Counted from the stretch's first letter, positions 1-7,774 are shown. The stretch is 9,540 nt of DNA from an uncultured Mycoplasmatota bacterium (GCA_900546055.1 URBG01000042.1:1-9540); one strand, 5' to 3'. Notes: generated by a model from the sequence alone, not told the origin. Program-made: numbers and translations.

Positions 1-38
1 ATAGATAAAAAAGTATAATGAGAAGAGAAATAATACGA

Positions 39-67
39 TTGAATTATAACGAAATGTTCGATATAAT
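39..67 (+). promoter_or_regulatory. Sigma-A-like promoter of the giant surface protein gene
   Basis: A -35 box TTGAAT (39-44, four of six consensus bases) and a perfect -10 box TATAAT (62-67) are separated by exactly 17 bases. Transcription would start near 74, about 25 bases before the ATG at 99. A second TATAAT (14-19) lies upstream, but its -35 region would fall outside the window, so it cannot be judged. Bases 1-38 hold no gene that I can see. Confidence 0.7.
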
Positions 68-98
68 ATAAATAGATAAATGCTAAAGTAGGTGTTGT

Positions 99-3000
99 AT
101 GAGACGAGGGAAAGCAAAAAGGAATATCATAATAATAGGACTAACCAGTATAGTCTTTTTAATGGTGGTTGGATATGCTGCGTTTCAAACAAATCTAACA
201 ATTAAGGGAACAAGTAAGATAAGCAGTAACTGGGATATAAGAATAACTAATGTAACTGAGGGAACAAAGGTTGGTAAAGCAGAGAGTTTAAAAGATCCAA
301 CTTTCGATGCAACTTCAGCGACTTTTAGTGCAGGTTTACAGTCGCCAGGTGATTCAATTGAATATAACATAACCATAAGTAATCGTGGAACTCTAGATAG
401 TGTATTAAAAACGATAAGTTTAAGCAAAAGTACGAATCCAGCGATAAAATTTACAGCAAGTGGAATAAGAGAAGGTCAAACAATACCAAAGGGAACAGAC
501 AAAGTATTTACGGTAAAAATAGAATTTGATAAGAATGCCAATCCAAATACAGAAGATAAGATAGCAGATTTAACGATTGATTTAGAATATGAACAGGCAA
601 GTGGTGATGAAGAAGTAACACCAGATAATTATGAAGTGAAATATGATTATAAAACAAACGGAGGAACCGAAAGTGAAGCAAAGACTACAGAATATCCAAT
701 AGGAAGCGAAGTTGATTTAAGTAAGGCAGCTATTAAAGATGGATATACTTTTATAGGCTGGAATACGAATAAAGATGCGACAACAGGTTTAACAAGTTTA
801 GAGATGAGTAATGCCGATGTAACGTTGTATGCGATCTATAAAAAAGAAGGAAAAAATTTAACAGTTAGCTTTAATAATAATGGTGGAAGTGGAACGATAG
901 AAAATATAACATGTAAGATACCAACCGTTTATAATAATACTGTCCAGCCAGAGACTTGTAATATAACCTTACCAAGTAATACGTTTACAAAAGAAGAAAT
1001 GGAATTTATTGGTTGGAATACGGACAGTAAAGCTAAAGAAGGATTAGAAATAAATCAAAGTATAAGTAAAAATACAGAGTATTATGCGATATGGAAAGAT
1101 ACAACGAAACCAATAATTGATGATGTATCAACTAGTAGTACAACAAATTCAATAACCGTAGTAGTTACAGCTCATGATGATCAAAGTGGTATTTCTAAGT
1201 ATGAGTATTCTCTTGATGGTACCAATTGGATAGAGGATACTAATACTCATACTTTTAATAATTTGAAAGAGAATACAAGATATTCATTATATGTAAGAGT
1301 AACAAATGGAGATGGGTTAATTAGTCAGTATAACAGTTATACCGATGAAAACACACCAAAAGATCAATTATTGTTTTGGGGACAAGCTGATAATCCAGAT
1401 AATACCGCTAGCATTTTGAAAGATAAAAGTTCAAGTGGGAATGATGGGGTACTGAATGGTTTTAATGGGACTTTGGAAAGTGGTTATAATAATGGAACTT
1501 TAGTTTTTGACGGAGTCGATGATTATGTAAATATTGGTTTAGCTAATTACGATTTTAAAAATTCTATTAGTTATGTGGCCTATGTTAAAATTCCAGATGG
1601 GGCTAGTAGTAAAAATAGGAAAATATTTTGTAATCAGGAACAGAATGGTAGTGCTTTAGCCATTAATACAAGATTGTATTTAGCCATTCATGACGGAACA
1701 AAATATAATTATGCAATGGCGACAGATCAAATTGAAAAAGATGTTTATTATGCAATGATTGGGACATATGATGGTTCGTTGATGAAAACATATATTAATG
1801 GGCAGTTAGTAGCTACTAATAATTCTTCATTGTTATCTTTATCACAAATGGATATATTGATAGGCGCTAATCCAAATGTTAATGGTGTTTCAGAACAATC
1901 TGATATGACGTTAAAAGAGGCAATGGTTTATGACCGGGCATTAAGTGAAGAAGAGGTTTCTAAATTATCGAAGCAACTTAATGATAAATATACGGTAGCA
2001 ACTAAAGCTATAGAGAGCCCAACATATAGTGAAACTAACAATGGAGAAGTAGTGATAAACTATCCATCTGGATGTGGGAGTGAGTATACATGCTCATATA
2101 GTAAAGACGGAGGAGCATTTGAAACCATAACAAGTAATCCAACAGTTTATTTTGGAACTAACGGGACCTTAGTAGCCAAAGTAAATGATGGAACTAATAC
2201 ACTTACAACAAGCACTTATAGTGTTGTTAGAAATGACTTATACGTATCAAACAGTGGAAACGATACAACTGGCTATGGAACAATTAATAAGCCATATGCG
2301 ACTATTCAAAAAGCTTATGACTCAGCTAATACTACAGCAAATATCAATGTTATGTCTGATATAACGCAAACGAGTACTGCAAGTATGGAAGCAGATAAAA
2401 ACATAACCTTGCAGAGCTATGGAACGGCAGGGACTAAATCAATAGTAAGAGATTCTAGTTTAACTAGCTATGTTTTGGCTAATAAATCAGGAACTTTGAA
2501 TTTAAATAATATAAAGGTGGATGGAAATGATGTTGAGGCTAACGCGCCTTTAGTATTTAGTTTGGATAATATTAATTTAAGTAATGGCACTTCATTAATT
2601 AATGGTAATAACACATATATTTATTCGACAACTATGGATGGTACAAAGGTTGGGGGTGGTTTAGCGCTCTTAGGAGGAAACGCAACTATAAAAGATACCC
2701 AAATAAAAAATAATCATTCTGATTATGGAGGCGGGATATATGCGTCTTATACTGATTCTGTTACATTAGAAAACAGCGTGGTATCTGATAATTCTAGTAT
2801 TACTAATGGCGGAGGAATTACGTCTAACAATGAAATTATGATTAAATCATCAGAAATATTTAATAATACTACAAATGGTATAGCTGGAGGCATTCATTCA
2901 ATCGGTGGAATTGTTTTAGATGGAACAACTGTTTCTAAAAATACAAGCTCACTTAACTGTGGGGGACTTTATGCAAGAAAAAGCGCGGAAATTAAAAACA

Positions 3001-3662
3001 ATTCACAAATTATTAATAATAAAACTTCAGGAAGTGGTGGCGGATTATATTTAGAAGGTCGTGAGGCTGATGGCACAATTGGTGATTTTATCATTTCCGA
3101 TAGTAATATTTCCAACAATGAATCTAAAACTTCAGGAGGCGGAATGTTTTTGGCCACAATTCCTTTAAAAATTACCGGTTCAACAAAAGTTAATGAAAAT
3201 ATTTCTACTAATGGTTCAGGAGCTGGAATTTGTTTATACAATAATGTTACGGCAGTTATTGAAAATATTTTGGTTGACAGTAATAAAATACTTGAGCAAA
3301 ATCAAGGCCAGGGTTCTGGAATATGGCTTAGTAATTCAACTTTAACTTTAAATAATGGAACAATATCTAATAATATTACACCAGGGACAGCTCTCGGTGG
3401 AGGTGTTAGAGTATATACTGGTGGAACCTTTATAATGAATAATGGAGTTATTAAAAATAATAGTGGAAGTTATTCAGGCGGTGGAGTTGGATGTCATGGT
3501 TCTACTGCGGATAATACTAAATTTGTATTAAATGGTGGGACGATTGAGAATAATATGGCAGAGGCTGGCGGAGGCGGAGTTTATATTAATGTTTGCCAAT
3601 ATACATACAATGGTGGAAAAGTAACAGGAAATACGCCAGCTAATGAAAACGAAACAGAATAA
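99..3662 (+). CDS. Large exported multidomain adhesin-like protein: TasA-like N-terminus, InlB-type repeats, LamG-like domain and right-handed beta-helix
   Basis: This 1187-residue protein is probably exported and acts outside the cell as an adhesin or matrix protein; that role is inferred from its domains. Residues 9-28 form one hydrophobic segment after a basic start, and the following GYAAF resembles the signal region of TasA/camelysin-type proteins. Residues 40-165 look like the beta-sandwich of that family. Two Listeria-Bacteroides (Flg_new/InlB B) repeats follow, at about 176-248 and 253-333, each with a FIGWNT core and a YAIY or YAIW end. Residues 336-418 are FN3-like, and 422-625 are LamG/concanavalin-like (LVFDGVDDYVNIG, then TYINGQL and AMVYDRALSEEEV). 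Residues 635-710 are an Ig-like linker. From 713 a right-handed beta-helix begins with YVSNSGNDT and shows about twelve GGG-type turns. There is no LPXTG motif or C-terminal membrane segment. The start is supported by AGGTG at 90-94. Isoleucine codon choice changes near residue 340. Confidence 0.88.
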   Translation: MRRGKAKRNIIIIGLTSIVFLMVVGYAAFQTNLTIKGTSKISSNWDIRITNVTEGTKVGKAESLKDPTFDATSATFSAGLQSPGDSIEYNITISNRGTLDSVLKTISLSKSTNPAIKFTASGIREGQTIPKGTDKVFTVKIEFDKNANPNTEDKIADLTIDLEYEQASGDEEVTPDNYEVKYDYKTNGGTESEAKTTEYPIGSEVDLSKAAIKDGYTFIGWNTNKDATTGLTSLEMSNADVTLYAIYKKEGKNLTVSFNNNGGSGTIENITCKIPTVYNNTVQPETCNITLPSNTFTKEEMEFIGWNTDSKAKEGLEINQSISKNTEYYAIWKDTTKPIIDDVSTSSTTNSITVVVTAHDDQSGISKYEYSLDGTNWIEDTNTHTFNNLKENTRYSLYVRVTNGDGLISQYNSYTDENTPKDQLLFWGQADNPDNTASILKDKSSSGNDGVLNGFNGTLESGYNNGTLVFDGVDDYVNIGLANYDFKNSISYVAYVKIPDGASSKNRKIFCNQEQNGSALAINTRLYLAIHDGTKYNYAMATDQIEKDVYYAMIGTYDGSLMKTYINGQLVATNNSSLLSLSQMDILIGANPNVNGVSEQSDMTLKEAMVYDRALSEEEVSKLSKQLNDKYTVATKAIESPTYSETNNGEVVINYPSGCGSEYTCSYSKDGGAFETITSNPTVYFGTNGTLVAKVNDGTNTLTTSTYSVVRNDLYVSNSGNDTTGYGTINKPYATIQKAYDSANTTANINVMSDITQTSTASMEADKNITLQSYGTAGTKSIVRDSSLTSYVLANKSGTLNLNNIKVDGNDVEANAPLVFSLDNINLSNGTSLINGNNTYIYSTTMDGTKVGGGLALLGGNATIKDTQIKNNHSDYGGGIYASYTDSVTLENSVVSDNSSITNGGGITSNNEIMIKSSEIFNNTTNGIAGGIHSIGGIVLDGTTVSKNTSSLNCGGLYARKSAEIKNNSQIINNKTSGSGGGLYLEGREADGTIGDFIISDSNISNNESKTSGGGMFLATIPLKITGSTKVNENISTNGSGAGICLYNNVTAVIENILVDSNKILEQNQGQGSGIWLSNSTLTLNNGTISNNITPGTALGGGVRVYTGGTFIMNNGVIKNNSGSYSGGGVGCHGSTADNTKFVLNGGTIENNMAEAGGGGVYINVCQYTYNGGKVTGNTPANENETE

Positions 3663-3673
3663 TGAAACAATAA

Positions 3674-3704
3674 AAAAATCAACTTGCTATTTAAGTTGAT
3701 TTTT
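3674..3704. terminator. Bidirectional hairpin terminator between the surface protein gene and rpmB
   Basis: A perfect 12-bp inverted repeat (3674-3685 with 3693-3704) encloses the 7-base loop GCTATTT. The outer stem is A5/T5, so the RNA ends in a U-run whichever strand is transcribed. It lies 12 bases after the adhesin stop codon and one base beyond the rpmB stop codon, so it can serve both convergent genes. Confidence 0.88.
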
Positions 3705-3705
3705 A

Positions 3706-3876
3706 TTAACCCATAATTTTATTTAATGTTCTAAGTTCTCTTGCAGTCATTCTAACTTTTTTACCGTTAATAGTTACTACTTGTAAATTAGGTTTGAAAG
3801 CATGCTTAGTTGCATTACATGCATGAGATCTACGATTTCCAGATAAAGGTTTTGTATTTGTTACTTTTTTAGCCAT
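3706..3876 (-). CDS. rpmB: 50S ribosomal protein L28
   Basis: This gene encodes a 56-residue basic protein, ribosomal protein L28 of the large subunit. It begins MAKKVTNTKPLSGNRRSHA and continues through NATKHAFKPNLQ to a C-terminal half with KKVRMTARELRT. The GN-R-SHA and the FKPNLQ motifs are the family's signature. It is slightly shorter than typical L28 (about 60-65 residues) and has a single cysteine (C20), so it lacks the paired cysteines of zinc-binding L28 forms. The start is secure: a near-perfect Shine-Dalgarno AAGGAGGGAT (plus-strand 3881-3890) lies just upstream of the ATG. The gene stands alone, convergent with the adhesin gene and divergent from dnaE, with its own promoter and terminator. 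Identification rests on motif recognition alone but is strong. Confidence 0.93.
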   Translation of the reverse strand: MAKKVTNTKPLSGNRRSHACNATKHAFKPNLQVVTINGKKVRMTARELRTLNKIMG

Positions 3877-3913
3877 AGTTATCCCTCCTTCAAGTTTTTT
3901 CCTTTGCCTTATA

Positions 3914-3942
3914 ACTTTACCATAAATATGTATTTAAGTCAA
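3914..3942 (-). promoter_or_regulatory. rpmB promoter (extended -10)
   Basis: On the minus strand, TTGACT (plus 3937-3942, five of six consensus bases) is followed after 17 bases by TAAAGT (plus 3914-3919). A TG dinucleotide one base upstream of the -10 box makes it an extended -10. It lies about 38 bases upstream of the rpmB ATG. This pattern suits a strong housekeeping promoter for a ribosomal protein gene. Confidence 0.72.
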
Positions 3943-3980
3943 ATGTTTCCTTTAAATTATATGAAAAAGGGTATTAAACA

Positions 3981-4009
3981 TTTCAAAATAGCGGAAAATA
4001 TAGTAAAAT
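3981..4009 (+). promoter_or_regulatory. dnaE promoter
   Basis: A weak -35 TTTCAA (3981-3986) and a good -10 TAAAAT (4004-4009) are spaced by 17 bases. Transcription would begin near 4016. The -10 overlaps the in-frame ATG at 4008, so that ATG would not be in the transcript. This supports the downstream start at 4032. Confidence 0.55.
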
Positions 4010-4031
4010 GATATTAAAGGATGGTGAGTCT

Positions 4032-6917
4032 ATGAATTATGTACCGCTTAATATAAAAACTGGCAATTCTTTATTATCTAGTATGATAAGAATTCCAGAA
4101 TTAGTTAAAACAGCTAAAGAACACGGACTTACCGCACTTACGATTACGGATAATAACTTATATGGTGTTATTGATTTTTATAAAGAATGCACGAAAAATA
4201 AAATAAAACCAATAATTGGATTGGAAATTACTCTTGATGAACTTAAATATGTTTTATATTGTCAAAATTATAAAGGTTATCAAAATTTAGTTAAACTAGC
4301 AACTATGATGTCTGAACAAGCTTTGACACTAGAAGATGTTACTAATTTTAGTTCTGATTTAGTTGCAATCGTTCCTTATGAAAGTAGAAAGTTATATAAT
4401 GATTTAAAAAAGTTATATCTCAATATTTTTATTGGTTATAAAAATGATTTGGAAAAGAGCAAAATTAAAAGTAGTAACACAGTTTATATGAACGAAATAC
4501 TGTGTTTAGAAAAAGATGATGAGCAGTACTTAAAATATTTATATGCGATTAGGGATGGTCAATTAGCGTTTGAAGTTACAGTGGATAATTTTGATGTTAG
4601 TTTACTTCCTTTGAAAAATCAAAATGAAAGTAATAACTTTAAAATTAATAGTTTATGTAATTTGGAGCTAAAATTTCATCAGGATTTAATGCCAGTACTT
4701 CCAGGTGATAGTTATGAAGAACTTAAGAAAAATTGTATTTTAGGCTTAAAGAAGATTTTTGGTTCTTCAGTTAGTAAACAATATGCAGTAAGATTGAAGC
4801 ACGAATTAGATATTATAAAAAGTATGGGCTTTTGTGATTACTTTTTAATTGTAGCTGACTATATCAATTATGCGAAAACTCACGACATTTTAGTCGGCCC
4901 AGGGAGGGGAAGTGCCGCTGGTTCATTGGTAGCCTATTTGTTAAATATTACAACGATTGATCCTTTGAAATATGATTTGTTATTTGAGCGTTTTCTAAAT
5001 CCCGAAAGGGTAACGATGCCGGATATCGATGTTGACTTTGAAGACTGTAAACGTGATCAAGTAACTAATTATTGTATCTTAAAATATGGAATTAAAAAGG
5101 TTGCCCTTATTATTACTTTTGGGACTTTAGGCCCTAGACAGGTAATCAAGGATGTGGGAAGAGTACTTGACATCGCCCCTAAAAAGTTAGATATTTTAAG
5201 TAAAATGATGGATCCTAAGATTTCTTTAAGGGAAAATTATAAGTCATTTCAGGTTACAGATTTTATTAAGATAAATTCTGAATTAAAACAGGTTTATCAA
5301 ATTGCTTTGAAATTTGAAGGATTAAAACGTCATACTTCGATACATGCTGCAGGTGTTGTTATGTCTAAATATGATTTAGATGAAGTAATTCCGTTAGATA
5401 AAAATCATACATCATTTTATACGACTGGCTATGATATGGATTATTTAGAGGAAATTGGCCTTTTGAAGATGGATTTTTTAGGATTAAAAAATTTAACTTT
5501 AATTAATAATATATTAAAAGAAATTCCGGAATATGATTTTGATAGTATTCCAGAAAATGATGAAAAGGCATTAGAAATTTTTACAACAGTTAATACGATT
5601 GGAGTGTTTCAATTTGAGTCAGATGGAATGATGAATTTCTTAAGAAAATTTAGGCCGACTACTTTTGAAGATGTAGCGTCAGCGTTAGCTTTGTTTCGAC
5701 CAGGACCAATGCATAATATAGATTCTTACATTAGAAGAAAGCAAGGTAAGGAAGAAATTAATTATTTACATCCGGATTTAGAAGAAATTTTGAAACCAAC
5801 TTATGGAATTATTATTTACCAAGAACAGATAATGCAGATTGCTAATGTAATGGCTGGATATAGTTTTGCAGAAGCGGATATTTTAAGGCGTGCGATGAGC
5901 AAAAAGAAAGAATCTATTTTATTAAAGGAAAAGGGTAGATTTATAAGTCAAAGTATCTCCCGAGGTTATGATGAAGAAATTGCAACAAAGGTTTATGATT
6001 TGATTTTAAAGTTTGCGGATTATGGTTTTAATCGTTCTCATTCGGTAGCTTACGCAATGATTTCTTATCGTATGGCTTATCTGAAGGCTCATTATCCAAA
6101 ATTATTTATGAAAAACTTATTATCAAGTGCGATAAATAGTGAGGGTAAAACTAGAGAGTATATGTACGAATGTAAGGTTAATAATATTAATGTTTTAGCG
6201 CCTAATATTAATAGAAGTGAAGATAATTATATTATATCTGGTGAGGATATTATTTTCCCGCTTTCAAATATTAAAAATGTTGGTAATGGAGCGGTTAAAA
6301 CGATTTTAGAAGAACGCGATAAAGGCGACTTTAAAGATATTTTTGATTTTGTTAGACGTTGTTATGGGAAAACAGTTAATCGAAAAACGGTAGAAAATTT
6401 AATTTTAGCAGGAGCATTTTTGGAACTAGGATTTAATCGAAAAACTTTGATTGATAATTTAGAAGTGATTATTAATTATGGTGAGATTGGCGAATATTTA
6501 GATGATGATGTTTTTAAGCCGGAATTAGAGATGGTTAGTGAATATAAAATGCCAGAGATAATGAATTTTGAACTTGAAGTATTTGGCTTTTATCTAAGTA
6601 ATCATCCAATTACCGAGTATAAACTTAAATATCCAAAAGCAATTGAACTACGTTATTTAGACTCTTATTTTGATCGCTTAGTAGAAACTGTAGTTCATGT
6701 TGATAAAGTTAGAGTAATTGATACTAAACGAAAAGAAAAAATGATGTTTATTACGGGAAGTGATGAACTTACAAAGATTGATATTGTGGTTTTTCCTAAA
6801 GTATATAAGCGTTATTCTGATATTGATGTTGGTGATATTTTATATGCAACTGGTAAGGTTGAAAAAAGATTTGATCAAATGCAGATAGCGGCAACAATTC
6901 TTAGAAAATTAAATTAA
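4032..6917 (+). CDS. dnaE: DNA polymerase III alpha subunit, DnaE type
   Basis: This gene encodes a 961-residue replicative DNA polymerase of family C. In Firmicutes, DnaE normally works beside PolC and extends primers on the lagging strand. The N-terminal PHP domain (about 1-170) is recognisable (IPELVKTAKEHGLTALTITD and PIIGLEI), but the usual H-x-H is replaced by NIK and the TDH motif by TDN, so it has probably lost metal binding. The polymerase core is intact: GPGRGSAAG at 289-297, PDIDVDFED with catalytic Asp331 and Asp333, and MDFLGLK with the third aspartate at Asp481. A helix-hairpin-helix region follows at about 745-800, then FELEVFGFYLSNHP near 847 and an OB-fold from about 885 to the end. 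It is short compared with B. subtilis DnaE (about 1115 residues) and stops right after the OB-fold. I chose 4032 because AAGGATGGTGAG (4017-4028) precedes it and the ATG at 4008 lies inside the -10 box. Confidence 0.96.
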   Translation: MNYVPLNIKTGNSLLSSMIRIPELVKTAKEHGLTALTITDNNLYGVIDFYKECTKNKIKPIIGLEITLDELKYVLYCQNYKGYQNLVKLATMMSEQALTLEDVTNFSSDLVAIVPYESRKLYNDLKKLYLNIFIGYKNDLEKSKIKSSNTVYMNEILCLEKDDEQYLKYLYAIRDGQLAFEVTVDNFDVSLLPLKNQNESNNFKINSLCNLELKFHQDLMPVLPGDSYEELKKNCILGLKKIFGSSVSKQYAVRLKHELDIIKSMGFCDYFLIVADYINYAKTHDILVGPGRGSAAGSLVAYLLNITTIDPLKYDLLFERFLNPERVTMPDIDVDFEDCKRDQVTNYCILKYGIKKVALIITFGTLGPRQVIKDVGRVLDIAPKKLDILSKMMDPKISLRENYKSFQVTDFIKINSELKQVYQIALKFEGLKRHTSIHAAGVVMSKYDLDEVIPLDKNHTSFYTTGYDMDYLEEIGLLKMDFLGLKNLTLINNILKEIPEYDFDSIPENDEKALEIFTTVNTIGVFQFESDGMMNFLRKFRPTTFEDVASALALFRPGPMHNIDSYIRRKQGKEEINYLHPDLEEILKPTYGIIIYQEQIMQIANVMAGYSFAEADILRRAMSKKKESILLKEKGRFISQSISRGYDEEIATKVYDLILKFADYGFNRSHSVAYAMISYRMAYLKAHYPKLFMKNLLSSAINSEGKTREYMYECKVNNINVLAPNINRSEDNYIISGEDIIFPLSNIKNVGNGAVKTILEERDKGDFKDIFDFVRRCYGKTVNRKTVENLILAGAFLELGFNRKTLIDNLEVIINYGEIGEYLDDDVFKPELEMVSEYKMPEIMNFELEVFGFYLSNHPITEYKLKYPKAIELRYLDSYFDRLVETVVHVDKVRVIDTKRKEKMMFITGSDELTKIDIVVFPKVYKRYSDIDVGDILYATGKVEKRFDQMQIAATILRKLN

Positions 6918-6951
6918 TTTTTGGAAAACGATATATTTTTTTCTTAAAAAA

Positions 6952-6960
6952 TGTTATTAT
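6952..6960 (+). promoter_or_regulatory. Putative extended -10 promoter of the orphan membrane protein gene
   Basis: TGT precedes TATTAT (6955-6960), giving an extended -10 motif. No convincing -35 box lies at the right distance. Transcription would start near 6967, just before the ribosome binding site AGAGGTGG (6968-6975). No strong terminator follows dnaE (only an all-A/T inverted repeat around its stop codon), so read-through from dnaE is also likely. Confidence 0.4.
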
Positions 6961-6979
6961 GAATAATAGAGGTGGTAGA

Positions 6980-7744
6980 ATGAAAAGGGATAAGGCTAAA
7001 ATAATTATAGTTTACATTTTGATGTTTATTATTTTGTGTTTAGTTGGTTATTTAATATATTTTGCTATAAACTTGAATAAAGATACCAAGGAAGATAAAA
7101 AAGATACACCTACTAAAACTGAAGAAAAAACGGAAATTTCAGACAGTTGTACTTTTAATATTTCTTTAGGTGAGTTAGCTTCTTTAGAAGGTAATCCTGG
7201 CTCTTTAAGTTTATGCGCAGGTTATAACAAATTAACACTTGATAATATTGTACTAGACGGGAAAACACAAAACGTTTATTTGAATTACTATAACGGTACA
7301 TTAGCTGAACAGGATAATATTTTAGGGGTATATATAAATGATAAAAAGGTAGTAGTTGGAGCTTCATATGATACTAAAAATGTTGTTGGAGTATTTGATA
7401 ATTTATTGTTTATTAAAACTATATCGCCAGAAGGCAGTAATGTTCGTGTATTTAATAGTAATGGACGAAAGGTTTATGATTTAGAATCTGCTTTAAGTAA
7501 AGCTAAAATTCAAGACCCAGTATTTACGGAACTAGCTAAAACGGATACGACTATTGGCAAGGTAGTTAATACGAAAAATATTAATTCTGGAAGTTTTGCT
7601 TTTACTAACGGAGTATTTACATTTAATACTGATACAATGGCAGGTTGTAATCCTGGACAAGTATATAAAGGATCGACATATAAGGTTACATATACTGGTG
7701 AAACATTTAGTAACCCAACATTTGTATCTTACATAAATTGTTAA
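6980..7744 (+). CDS. Unrecognised single-pass membrane-anchored extracellular protein with four outside cysteines
   Basis: I do not recognise a family for this 254-residue protein. Residues 7-30 form one strong hydrophobic segment after a basic start (MKRDKAK), so the rest is probably outside the cell, tethered to the membrane. Residues 33-56 are a charged linker rich in Lys, Asp, Glu and Thr. The domain from about 57 to 254 has alternating polar and aliphatic residues that suggest beta structure. Its four cysteines (57, 79, 223 and the last residue, 254) bracket it and could form two disulfides; C20 lies in the membrane segment. The start at 6980 is chosen because AGAGGTGG lies five to twelve bases upstream, whereas the in-frame ATG at 6959 falls inside the likely -10 box. 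It sits 62 bases after dnaE and has its own terminator. No function can be assigned from sequence. Confidence 0.85.
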   Translation: MKRDKAKIIIVYILMFIILCLVGYLIYFAINLNKDTKEDKKDTPTKTEEKTEISDSCTFNISLGELASLEGNPGSLSLCAGYNKLTLDNIVLDGKTQNVYLNYYNGTLAEQDNILGVYINDKKVVVGASYDTKNVVGVFDNLLFIKTISPEGSNVRVFNSNGRKVYDLESALSKAKIQDPVFTELAKTDTTIGKVVNTKNINSGSFAFTNGVFTFNTDTMAGCNPGQVYKGSTYKVTYTGETFSNPTFVSYINC

Positions 7745-7748
7745 ACTT

Positions 7749-7774
7749 AACCAATCAATATTGATTGGTTTTTT
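7749..7774 (+). terminator. Rho-independent terminator after the orphan membrane protein gene
   Basis: A perfect 22-base palindrome (7749-7770) begins four bases after the stop codon. Its arms are AACCAATCAAT and the complement, and it is followed by TTTT (7771-7774). As RNA it forms a stem of about nine pairs with a four-base loop and a U-run made of the last stem bases and the tail. Confidence 0.82.

Noticed and set aside
1..80. Direct repeat ATAGATAAA at 1-9 and 72-80 as an operator or attachment site
   Set aside because: Nine-base A/T-only-like matches are expected by chance in such AT-rich sequence, and nothing else supports a function.
185..427. Open frame of 80 codons on the minus strand inside the giant surface protein gene
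   Set aside because: It is wholly antisense to a well-supported gene, shows no family signature and has no ribosome binding site that stands out.
2969..3241. Open frame of 90 codons on the minus strand in the beta-helix part
   Set aside because: The composition (Pro- and Leu-rich) is what the antisense of Gly- and Asn-rich repeats gives; it is a shadow of the real gene.
2649..3590. Regular repeats in the surface protein gene as a DNA tandem repeat or CRISPR array
   Set aside because: The periodicity is in the protein (glycine turns with variable spacing); the DNA units differ widely, so there is no array of identical repeats.
6900..6921. Inverted repeat around the dnaE stop codon as a terminator
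   Set aside because: The stem is all A-T with at most about five stable pairs in a hairpin and no proper T-run after it, so it is unlikely to end transcription.
7155..7367. Open frame on the minus strand within the orphan membrane protein gene
   Set aside because: Antisense to a gene with its own promoter, ribosome binding site and terminator; no recognisable domain.
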